5,366 bases of DNA from Bacteroidota bacterium (GTDB lineage: Bacteria; Bacteroidota; Bacteroidia; Chitinophagales; Chitinophagaceae), in contig CANHJA010000162.1 of NCBI GenBank assembly GCA_947460795.1, forward strand, positions 1-5,366, given 5' to 3'. Shown piece by piece: positions 1-5,366 of this stretch (the stretch's first letter is position 1; the number at the start of each line of letters is the position of its first letter). The translations under genes and the position numbers were made by a program. The notes beneath the pieces are model-generated. The model was given only the letters and a program-made list of their open reading frames with translations, had not been told where the DNA came from and did no database searches.

Positions 1-185
1 TTATCGACATACCATGCATAATTAAAAAATCCATTTGAAGGAGTGCTGCAAGAGGCATCTAAATTATATACAGAACTTTGTATAGAATCAGGCGTTATTG
101 TAAAACATGATGTGCAATTTTGAGCTACTGAAATTTGTGTTGACAATGCCAATAATAGAATCGCTGTAAATAGTTTTTTAAACAT
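1..185 (-). CDS. Secreted protein with possible PKD-like domain, N-terminal part only
   Basis: This is the first 61 codons of a gene that continues beyond the left edge; the frame stays open to base 1. The ATG at 185-183 is the first start after an in-frame TAA at 197-195, and no Shine-Dalgarno motif precedes it. Residues 1-22 form a signal peptide: a Lys pair at 3-4, a hydrophobic stretch ILLLAL at 9-14, and a likely cut near A21/Q22. The mature part opens NCTSCF, with Cys at 24, 27 and 46. The stretch from S38 (SVYNLDAS) to the W58-Y-V-D end has the spacing of a PKD or other Ig-like fold, with a hydrophobic strand, an 'LDAS' turn and then 'YAW'. The domain call is inference from a short fragment. 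A promoter match lies upstream, so the gene is probably transcribed independently of the dehydrogenase. In this phylum such proteins are often large, modular and T9SS-exported, but the tail is not in view. Confidence 0.8.
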   Translation of the reverse strand, partial: MFKKLFTAILLLALSTQISVAQNCTSCFTITPDSIQSSVYNLDASCSTPSNGFFNYAWYVD

Positions 186-248
186 AAAATAGAGTTAATT
201 TTCTTAAGAGTGTAAATTTAAAAGATAGGTTTGTTAAAACTTGGAAGA

Positions 249-282
249 CAAATCTATATTGGATAATCAAAACTTATGACAA
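249..282 (-). promoter_or_regulatory. Predicted Bacteroidota-type promoter for the left-edge secreted protein gene
   Basis: On the minus strand, TAGATTTG (complement of 249-256) matches the Bacteroidota -7 consensus TAnnTTTG at every fixed position. A TTG at 282-280 lies 23 bases upstream, at the long end of accepted -33/-7 spacing. It sits between the dehydrogenase terminator and the next start codon and would give a leader of about 55-60 bases. The placement makes sense, but the 8-base match alone is weak evidence. Confidence 0.5.
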
Positions 283-308
283 TGTAAATATTATTGCAAA
301 CATTAAAT

Positions 309-339
309 AAAAAAGCAGACTGAAATAGTCTGCTTTTTT
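309..339 (-). terminator. Intrinsic terminator after the acyl-CoA dehydrogenase gene
   Basis: A perfect inverted repeat has a GC-richer core, GCAGACT (315-321) paired with AGTCTGC (327-333), around a five-base loop. Six A (309-314) and six T (334-339) flank it and extend the pairing to 13 base pairs. Read on the minus strand, the hairpin ends in six T and starts 21 bases past the dehydrogenase stop. The symmetry would also stop plus-strand transcription, but no plus-strand gene ends here. Confidence 0.92.
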
Positions 340-360
340 CACAATATAATTATTAAAAAC

Positions 361-1500
361 TTATTTTAACACTGATCGGCTGATTACAATACGTTGTACC
401 TCACTGGTTCCTTCATAAATTTGTGTAATTTTTGCATCGCGCATTAAACGTTCTACATGAAACTCTTTTACATAACCATATCCACCATGTATTTGAACAG
501 CTTCAGTAGTTACAGATTGTGCAATTTCAGATGCATATAATTTTGCCATAGCGGATGCCATGTCGTAATTCTGATGTTGATCTTTTAACCAAGCAGCTTT
601 CATACACAATAAACGAGCCGTTTCAATTTGAGTAGCCATATCAGCCAATTTAAATTGAATTGCTTGATGATTCATGATTTCTGTACCGAATGCTTTGCGT
701 TGTTTTGAATATTTCAATGCCAATTCATACGCTCCACTTGCGATTCCCAATGCTTGAGCAGCAATTCCTATACGACCACCACTCAATACTTTCATAGCAA
801 ATGTGAATCCAAATCCGTCTTCACCAATGCGGTTTTCTTTGGGAACTTTTACATCTTGAAAAGATATAGAGTGTGTATCACTTCCTCTAATTCCCATTTT
901 ATTTTCTTTAGCACCAACAGAAACTCCAGCCCATGCTTTTTCTACGATAAAGGCATTAATTCCTTTGTGCTTTTTCTCTACATCTGTTTGAGCAATTACT
1001 AAATAATGAGTTGCTGTGCTACCGTTGGTAATCCAGTTTTTAATCCCATTCAAAAGATAATGATCGCCCATATCAACAGCCGTTGTACGTTGAGAAGTTG
1101 CATCACTTCCTGCTTCAGGCTCACTTAATAAAAATGCACCGAAAACTTCACCAGAAGCCATTGGAACCAAATATTTTTGTTTTTGTTCTTCATTGCCATA
1201 TTCTTCTAAACCCCAGCAAACCAATGAGTTGTTTACACTCATACAAACTGAAGCAGAAGCATCTACTTTTGAAATTTCTTCCATTGCCAATACATAAGAT
1301 ACTGCATCCATGCCAGCTCCACCGTATTTAGGATCAACCATAATTCCCATGAATCCTAGTTCACCCATTTTTTTTATTTGCTCTGCAGGAAACTTTTGAT
1401 GCTCATCACGCTCAATTACACCTGGTAAAAGTTCGTTTTGTGCAAAATCTCTTGCAGCTTGTTGAATCATTAATTGCTCTTCTGTAAATTGAAAATTCAT
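361..1500 (-). CDS. Acyl-CoA dehydrogenase, short-chain/butyryl-CoA type
   Basis: This 379-residue cytoplasmic FAD enzyme should oxidise a fatty acyl-CoA to the trans-2-enoyl-CoA, the first step of beta-oxidation, passing electrons to electron-transfer flavoprotein. The length is normal for the family and the frame is intact. The first family signature is at about 124-133 (LLSEPEAGSD). The flavin-contacting strand NWITNG is at 155-160. GRIGIAAQALG (242-252) and SKQRKAFG (265-272) lead into the C-terminal helical domain. The second signature runs from Q336 (QIHGGYGY) to D355. The catalytic base is E363 in IYEGTSEVQR, the place used by short-chain and butyryl-CoA dehydrogenases rather than isovaleryl-CoA dehydrogenases. 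The MNFQFTEEQ start is typical. Chain-length preference cannot be fixed from sequence; a branched-chain substrate remains possible. No electron-transfer flavoprotein, thiolase or hydratase gene is adjacent, so it appears to stand alone, ending at a strong terminator. Confidence 0.96.
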   Translation of the reverse strand: MNFQFTEEQLMIQQAARDFAQNELLPGVIERDEHQKFPAEQIKKMGELGFMGIMVDPKYGGAGMDAVSYVLAMEEISKVDASASVCMSVNNSLVCWGLEEYGNEEQKQKYLVPMASGEVFGAFLLSEPEAGSDATSQRTTAVDMGDHYLLNGIKNWITNGSTATHYLVIAQTDVEKKHKGINAFIVEKAWAGVSVGAKENKMGIRGSDTHSISFQDVKVPKENRIGEDGFGFTFAMKVLSGGRIGIAAQALGIASGAYELALKYSKQRKAFGTEIMNHQAIQFKLADMATQIETARLLCMKAAWLKDQHQNYDMASAMAKLYASEIAQSVTTEAVQIHGGYGYVKEFHVERLMRDAKITQIYEGTSEVQRIVISRSVLK

Positions 1501-1519
1501 ATATAATATTTAATAGCTA

Positions 1520-1527
1520 CAAACATA
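1520..1527 (-). promoter_or_regulatory. Predicted -7 promoter element for the acyl-CoA dehydrogenase gene
   Basis: TATGTTTG on the minus strand matches TAnnTTTG at all fixed positions and ends 19 bases before the ATG, giving a leader of about 13-15 bases. No TTG is found at the expected -33 position. Instead a three-unit 7-base repeat (1540-1560) occupies that stretch, so the promoter may depend on an activator or may be a chance match. Confidence 0.4.
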
Positions 1528-1539
1528 CAAAAAGTAATG

Positions 1540-1560
1540 TTGAAATTTGAAATTTGAATT
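1540..1560. repeat. Three tandem 7-base units upstream of the acyl-CoA dehydrogenase gene
   Basis: The plus strand reads TTGAAAT, TTGAAAT, TTGAATT in direct succession. The block covers the place where a -33 box would be, 12-32 bases upstream of the predicted -7 element. A related 21-base stretch (17 of 21 identical) lies ahead of the symporter gene at 5175-5195. The repeat is seen directly; a role as an operator is inference. Confidence 0.5.
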
Positions 1561-1666
1561 ATGAATATTTTATATAGCGTATTTGTTTCATCAAAAAAAT
1601 GAAATTTTTAAGAATAATAAGCAGTAAATAATTGAATGAATTTAAAAACCAATTATGCGATTGAAA

Positions 1667-3697
1667 TTATTCAACTACATTCCATTTTTGTACACCTCTA
1701 CCCTTTTCGTTGTTTATTTCAACAAAATACAAACCTGTCTTTATATTAGGAATGGTTAATTGAATATTGGTTTGAAAATTTTCTAATTGGTTTTGATAAA
1801 CAATTTTACCCATTATATCATAAACTTTTAAACTGCTTTTAGCTGTTCCGTTTTCTATGTTATATAAATTCAATGTATTATTTGAAGGATTAACCATTCC
1901 GAAAAGATTATTTTCATAAGTGTTAATTCCATTGGATATAAAAGGAAAATTGAACTTAAAATAACTCATTATTGGATAATGGTCAGACGTTGAATTGCTG
2001 TAATCGGAAATATATTTATTGGCTTCAGTAAAAATAAAGAAGCTGCTGTCAATGTATGTAGCTTTCAAATTGGGAGTACAAACTACATTGTCGATGATAT
2101 GACTGGTAGAGCCAACAAATGTCGATTGAGTTGGGTATAAAGATGGCAATGAAATTCCATTAAATCCATTATTGAGTAAGTATTGATATGGTGAAACAGT
2201 TTGTCCAGTAGCATTGGCACCTTCTAAATAATCATTGAAATCACCAATTACCATTACTTTTTTACCAGGAAAAAGTACTTTTAAGCTATCTGTCATTTTT
2301 TGCGCTCCACAAACTCTTCGATTATGATCTTCCAATAAATCGCCTGCTTTTGCATGAATATCTGCAAAAATAATGGTGTCTTTTAAACCACCGTTTAATG
2401 ATAAAACTGCTTTCATTACATAAGGAAAACGGCCAGATGAAAAGCAATAATAAGCAGAAGTATCGGCTGGGTAAGTTGATTTCAACAATCCAAATGTACC
2501 TATATTTTGCACTTTTGAAGTATTGTAGATGAATGCTAATTTTTGTCCAGATGCATAATTGAAACTACTGGTTGTTTGAGCACCCGAGCAAAATGGCGAA
2601 ACGGTATAATTGAAATTTGAACCCAAGGAGCTCGTTATTGAAGCCAACTGCGAAGTACTCACCATTTCTTGCAAACAATAGACATCGGCATTCATATCTT
2701 TTAAAATTTTCAACGCATTGGCTTTTGCTAATGAAGTATCACAAGCACACATTGAAGGATTGCCAAACCAACGCATATTCCATGAAGCTACTCGCAACGT
2801 AGTGACATCGGGCATTGATGTTCCTAAAACATATACTTTATCTCCCAATGTAGCTCCATTGTATATAAATTGAATTTCTTTTCGATATACTTTATCGGCA
2901 ACTGTAGGTGCAATTCTTACATAAACTGTTTGAGGAGTGCCTCCATTTGCAGATGTATAATTCAAACTGGTTGAAAAACTGACATTGTCTTTTGAAAGTT
3001 GAAATGGTGCAGGAACCGTAACATTAAATGTTCCATTAATGGCAGACATCGTAAACGTAAAACTTTGTGAAGTTGTTTGGCTTCCTGCATTGCATTGACC
3101 AACATTGATCATTTTTTTACTCAATGCGCTAATTGTTCCGTCTGTGATATTGACATCATCAATTTTCCAACTCGCTGCTGCTGAAGTAGTAGAAGTATAT
3201 TTATATGCGATTCTAAAAGGTGTAGCTTTGTAAGGAGCTAAATTTATATTTTGACTCAAAGTCCAAACATTTGAACTTGCCAATGGAAGTGTTACTGGCA
3301 AGGCTGTCCAAGTTGCTGAGTTCGGATTGGATGCAGCTGTGTAATTAGAAGAAACCAATACTTGCAATTGATTTCCTGTAAAATTGGTTATTGACCAAAA
3401 AGACAAACTGGGCGTTGCTGAACTGCTTAAGTTTAATAAGGGAGAAATTAACCAATCTTCATTGGCATTGTTTGTATTATTGCTATATCCATTCATATAG
3501 GCACAATTTCCAGTATTTCCTGTGGTGGAGCATTTCCAAGAATCTGTTCCTGTAACGCTGTATTTTGTCCAAGATGTTGGCAATGTATTGGTTATACAAG
3601 TTGTAAAATCCTCATTTAATGAAGTTACTTGTGCAATAGTATTTAAAGACAATACACATAAAATCAAAGTCGCATAAAGCAAAAATCCTTTTTTCAT
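1667..3697 (-). CDS. T9SS-exported multidomain protein with endonuclease/exonuclease/phosphatase domain
   Basis: This 676-residue exported protein probably cleaves phosphodiester or phosphoester bonds outside the cell. Residues 1-22 are a signal peptide (Lys 2-3, hydrophobic 5-19, cut near A22/Q23). Residues about 28-187 resemble a choice-of-anchor-J/cleaved-adhesin beta-sandwich (NEDF, LPTSW, DWLISP, WKIDDV). Residues about 190-295 look like a second Ig-like sandwich (PFQLSKDNVSFS, VYVRIAP, VLGTS). The catalytic domain spans about 299-582. Its metal and catalytic residues are all present: N307 (SWN), E344 (LQE), R423, H448 (FADIHAK), D486 and N488 (GDFND), and D572-H573 (SDHYP). It has seven Cys (317, 319, 341, 370, 418, 463, 540) that could form disulfides after export. 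Residues about 599-676 are a type A T9SS sorting domain (NPSNNTLNLYN, LKVYDIMGK, TGLYFVEI, final KWNVVE). An extracellular DNase is the best guess; phosphatase or phospholipase activity is possible in this superfamily. The start lies inside the inverted repeat at 3683-3725. Confidence 0.93.
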   Translation of the reverse strand: MKKGFLLYATLILCVLSLNTIAQVTSLNEDFTTCITNTLPTSWTKYSVTGTDSWKCSTTGNTGNCAYMNGYSNNTNNANEDWLISPLLNLSSSATPSLSFWSITNFTGNQLQVLVSSNYTAASNPNSATWTALPVTLPLASSNVWTLSQNINLAPYKATPFRIAYKYTSTTSAAASWKIDDVNITDGTISALSKKMINVGQCNAGSQTTSQSFTFTMSAINGTFNVTVPAPFQLSKDNVSFSTSLNYTSANGGTPQTVYVRIAPTVADKVYRKEIQFIYNGATLGDKVYVLGTSMPDVTTLRVASWNMRWFGNPSMCACDTSLAKANALKILKDMNADVYCLQEMVSTSQLASITSSLGSNFNYTVSPFCSGAQTTSSFNYASGQKLAFIYNTSKVQNIGTFGLLKSTYPADTSAYYCFSSGRFPYVMKAVLSLNGGLKDTIIFADIHAKAGDLLEDHNRRVCGAQKMTDSLKVLFPGKKVMVIGDFNDYLEGANATGQTVSPYQYLLNNGFNGISLPSLYPTQSTFVGSTSHIIDNVVCTPNLKATYIDSSFFIFTEANKYISDYSNSTSDHYPIMSYFKFNFPFISNGINTYENNLFGMVNPSNNTLNLYNIENGTAKSSLKVYDIMGKIVYQNQLENFQTNIQLTIPNIKTGLYFVEINNEKGRGVQKWNVVE

Positions 3698-3725
3698 GTC
3701 ACAAATGTAAATGAAAAAAGGATTT
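3683..3725. repeat. Perfect 15-base inverted repeat covering the start of the secreted nuclease-like gene
   Basis: AAATCCTTTTTTCAT (3683-3697) and ATGAAAAAAGGATTT (3711-3725) are exact reverse complements separated by 13 bases. On the minus strand, the downstream arm is codons 1-5 (Met-Lys-Lys-Gly-Phe) of the gene at 1667-3697, and the upstream arm begins 41 bases after the symporter stop. In mRNA spanning both arms, the start codon would be fully paired. A run of five T at the end of the second arm also makes it a possible weak terminator for the symporter. The repeat is certain; its function is not known. Confidence 0.9.
3702..3709 (-). promoter_or_regulatory. Possible -7 promoter element inside the inverted-repeat spacer
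   Basis: TACATTTG on the minus strand matches TAnnTTTG at all fixed positions and lies wholly in the 13-base spacer of the inverted repeat. Only four bases separate it from the ATG, so transcription from it would begin at or next to the start codon and give a leaderless or nearly leaderless mRNA. No good TTG is present upstream; the nearest is CTG, 17 bases away. It may be a chance match. Confidence 0.35.
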
Positions 3726-3766
3726 ACAGGAATATATATTTGAAAATGAATGCGTTATAAATTTGA

Positions 3767-5152
3767 TTATTCTATTCCATCAAAAACCAAATCCCCATTC
3801 ATTTTTTCATTGTCTAATTCACCTTCCCATCTTGCGATAACGGCACTTGCCAAACAGTTTCCTAACACATTTACACTGGTACGAGCCATATCCATCAAGG
3901 CATCTATTCCTAAAATGATATATAAAGGCCATTCTTTTAAACCAAAAGAAGCAATGGTTCCTAATAAAATAACAAAAGAAGCACGAGGAACGCCGGCAAC
4001 ACCTTTGGATGTAATCATCAGTGTAAACACCATAAACAATTGTTGCCCAATTGACAAATCAATATTACAAGCTTGAGCCACAAAAATACTAGCCAATGAA
4101 AGGTATAAAGTGGTTCCATCTAAATTAAAACTGTAACCCAAAGGCATTACAAAAGAAACAATTTTTCGAGGCACCCCAAATTTTTCCATGTTGCGCATCG
4201 CTTTGGGCAAGGCACTTTCTGAGCTAGCGGTTGCAAAAGCCAAAGTTACAGGTTCAGACAATGCCTTGAATAGATTTTTAATATTTAGTTTGGTGAAAAA
4301 AGCAATTGGCAATAAAACAATTAAAACAAATGCAATTAAAGCTCCATATAAAGTCAATACCAAATAAATGCCATTTTGCAACACCCCAATTCCTAGTTTT
4401 CCTACGGTATAAGCAATCGCACCACCTACACCAAATGGAGCAAAATACATCACAATGTTGGTGAATTTAAACATCGTTTCCGCCAAACTTTCAGAAAATT
4501 CCAACATGGGTTTCTTCAATTTTTCAGTCAACATAGCCAATGCAATTCCAAAAATGATGCTAAAAATGACTACTTGTAAAACCTGTCCATCAACAATGGA
4601 TTTCGCAATATTATCAGGAAAAATATGTAAAATCATATCTTGCCAAGTTTGCTGCGCTGGTTTTTGCAATTCTTCACCCATATCTGTAGGAACAGCAATG
4701 CCGCTTCCTGCTTTGGTAAAATTGATGGCTAATAAACCAATAAATAATGCAAACGTAGTTGCAAAATAGAAATAAAGTATTGATTTCCAAGCAATTCGAC
4801 CTACTTGCTTCAAGTTAGAATGGCCAGCAATCCCCACCACCAAAGTGGCAAAAATCAATGGTGCAATGATGGTTTTGATGAGTTTCAAGAAAACCTTACT
4901 CAATACATCTAATTTTATGGCTACTTGAGGAAAATCATAACCCACAACAATACCTATAAGCATGGAAATTAAAATCCAAGTAGGCAAACTTTTTTTCACC
5001 CATCCATAATAACTTAAAAAAAGTACTGCTAATATTCGTAGAGAAAATAATACATTTTCTGAAAGAGGCAAGTATTTTATGCTTAACAAATGTAAACCTA
5101 CAACAACAGTAGAAAAAAGTAAGATAAAAAGCGTGAGCGTTTTGTTTTTCAT
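3767..5152 (-). CDS. Dicarboxylate/amino-acid:cation symporter, GltP/DctA (DAACS) family
   Basis: This 461-residue inner-membrane secondary transporter probably imports glutamate, aspartate or C4-dicarboxylates with protons or sodium. The core carries all family landmarks. Hairpin 1 has the serine motif TASSESALP (308-316). TM7 has NLDGT (343-347). Hairpin 2 has TSKGVAGVP (381-389). TM8 has D421-M-A-R424-T425-S-V-N428, corresponding to D394, R397, T398 and N401 of GltPh. The position of GltPh sodium ligand D405 is N432, which I recall as usual in bacterial GltP/DctA proteins. TM8 and hairpin 2 look closer to GltP glutamate/aspartate carriers than to DctA, but substrate is not settled. Residues 1-55 are unusual: two extra hydrophobic segments (about 5-23 and 33-50) precede the normal TM1 at about 57-72. 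The ATG at 5152 starts a Met-Lys-Asn-Lys head. No convincing promoter was found upstream, and the next gene follows after 69 bases. Confidence 0.95.
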   Translation of the reverse strand: MKNKTLTLFILLFSTVVVGLHLLSIKYLPLSENVLFSLRILAVLFLSYYGWVKKSLPTWILISMLIGIVVGYDFPQVAIKLDVLSKVFLKLIKTIIAPLIFATLVVGIAGHSNLKQVGRIAWKSILYFYFATTFALFIGLLAINFTKAGSGIAVPTDMGEELQKPAQQTWQDMILHIFPDNIAKSIVDGQVLQVVIFSIIFGIALAMLTEKLKKPMLEFSESLAETMFKFTNIVMYFAPFGVGGAIAYTVGKLGIGVLQNGIYLVLTLYGALIAFVLIVLLPIAFFTKLNIKNLFKALSEPVTLAFATASSESALPKAMRNMEKFGVPRKIVSFVMPLGYSFNLDGTTLYLSLASIFVAQACNIDLSIGQQLFMVFTLMITSKGVAGVPRASFVILLGTIASFGLKEWPLYIILGIDALMDMARTSVNVLGNCLASAVIARWEGELDNEKMNGDLVFDGIE

Positions 5153-5174
5153 GCGCTAAAAATAGAATAATAAT

Positions 5175-5195
5175 TTGAAATTTTGAGTTTGAATC
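5175..5195. repeat. TTGA-rich element upstream of the symporter gene, related to 1540-1560
   Basis: Three TTGA cores start at 5175, 5183 and 5189, and the block is 17/21 identical to the tandem repeat ahead of the acyl-CoA dehydrogenase. It lies 22-42 bases before the symporter start, in a 214-base stretch (5153-5366) where no exact TAnnTTTG match exists on the minus strand. The similarity could be chance in AT-rich DNA; a shared regulator site is speculative. Confidence 0.25.
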
Positions 5196-5366
5196 TATTT
5201 CTATTCTTATCTTAGATGATTATTTAGTAAACATTTTGCTTCAATACATGCAATTTTTTATACAAATTGAATGAATTTTAAAGCTCAGTTAAATTTAAAA
5301 GTACGTTTATATTAAATGGTAAGTGATAAAATAATGAATTTCAATTATAGTTCATATTTACTACAA

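Noticed and set aside
754..1331. Two plus-strand open frames of 82 codons opposite the acyl-CoA dehydrogenase gene
   Set aside because: They lie antisense to a gene with complete family motifs, and their translations show no recognisable domain and have low-complexity, Phe/Ser- or His/Leu-rich composition.
1586..1604. TTTCAT/ATGAAA hairpin with a seven-base loop in the gap after the nuclease-like gene
   Set aside because: It has only six pairs with one G-C pair, and on the minus strand it is followed by CAAATA rather than a T run, so it is not a credible terminator.
1630..1643. A 14-base sequence shared exactly with 5265-5278 (AATTGAATGAATTT)
   Set aside because: Both copies are AT-rich intergenic DNA, and one shared 14-mer in a 5.4 kb window of this composition is not surprising.
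1628..1656. ATAATTG/CAATTAT inverted repeat with a 15-base loop downstream of the nuclease-like gene, considered as its terminator
   Set aside because: The stem is seven pairs, nearly all A-T, the loop is long and no T run follows on the minus strand. Such matches are expected by chance in AT-rich DNA.
2617..2802. Plus-strand open frame of 61 codons inside the secreted nuclease-like gene
   Set aside because: It is antisense to the start of the catalytic domain, whose residues N307 and E344 are coded here; nothing suggests a second gene.
3902..3940. Asn432 in the symporter at the place of the GltPh sodium-binding Asp405, considered as a sign of altered ion coupling
   Set aside because: From memory of the family, Asn is common here in bacterial GltP and DctA proteins, so it marks the subfamily rather than a defect.
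3750..4076. Plus-strand open frame of 108 codons over the symporter 3' end
   Set aside because: It is antisense to the conserved hairpin 2 and TM8 of the transporter and has no recognisable protein features.
4455..4769. Plus-strand open frame of 104 codons inside the symporter gene
   Set aside because: Its hydrophobic look follows from being antisense to membrane-segment codons; the minus-strand frame is clearly the coding one.

Overview
The window reads as an AT-rich chromosomal segment of a member of the Bacteroidota, and all four recognisable genes lie on the minus strand. Four things support this placement. One protein ends in a type IX secretion (T9SS) C-terminal sorting domain. That same protein begins with a choice-of-anchor-J-like module typical of the phylum. 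Matches to the Bacteroidota -7 promoter element TAnnTTTG sit upstream of three genes. No Shine-Dalgarno motifs stand out ahead of the starts. No rRNA, tRNA, CRISPR array, insertion sequence or phage gene was seen. No genus can be named from the sequence.

In transcription order, from high to low coordinates, the layout is as follows. A GltP/DctA-family dicarboxylate/amino-acid symporter (3767-5152) has an unusual N-terminal extension. After 69 bases comes a 676-residue secreted endonuclease/exonuclease/phosphatase-fold protein with a T9SS tail (1667-3697). After 166 bases comes a short-chain-type acyl-CoA dehydrogenase (361-1500), which ends at a strong intrinsic terminator (309-339). After a promoter-containing gap comes the first 61 codons of a further secreted protein, probably with a PKD-like domain (1-185), which runs off the left edge. 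The 214 bases at 5153-5366 hold the symporter upstream region and, at the very edge, a weak candidate start for a plus-strand gene.

The genes do not form an obvious pathway. The symporter and dehydrogenase are housekeeping uptake and catabolism functions, and the other two are exported proteins. Separate promoters and the terminator suggest mostly independent transcription units.

The most unusual signal is a perfect 15-base inverted repeat (3683-3697 and 3711-3725). One arm is exactly the first five codons of the secreted nuclease-like gene. The 13-base spacer contains a perfect TAnnTTTG match. In read-through mRNA this would bury the start codon in a hairpin, whereas a transcript begun at the enclosed promoter would lack the upstream arm.
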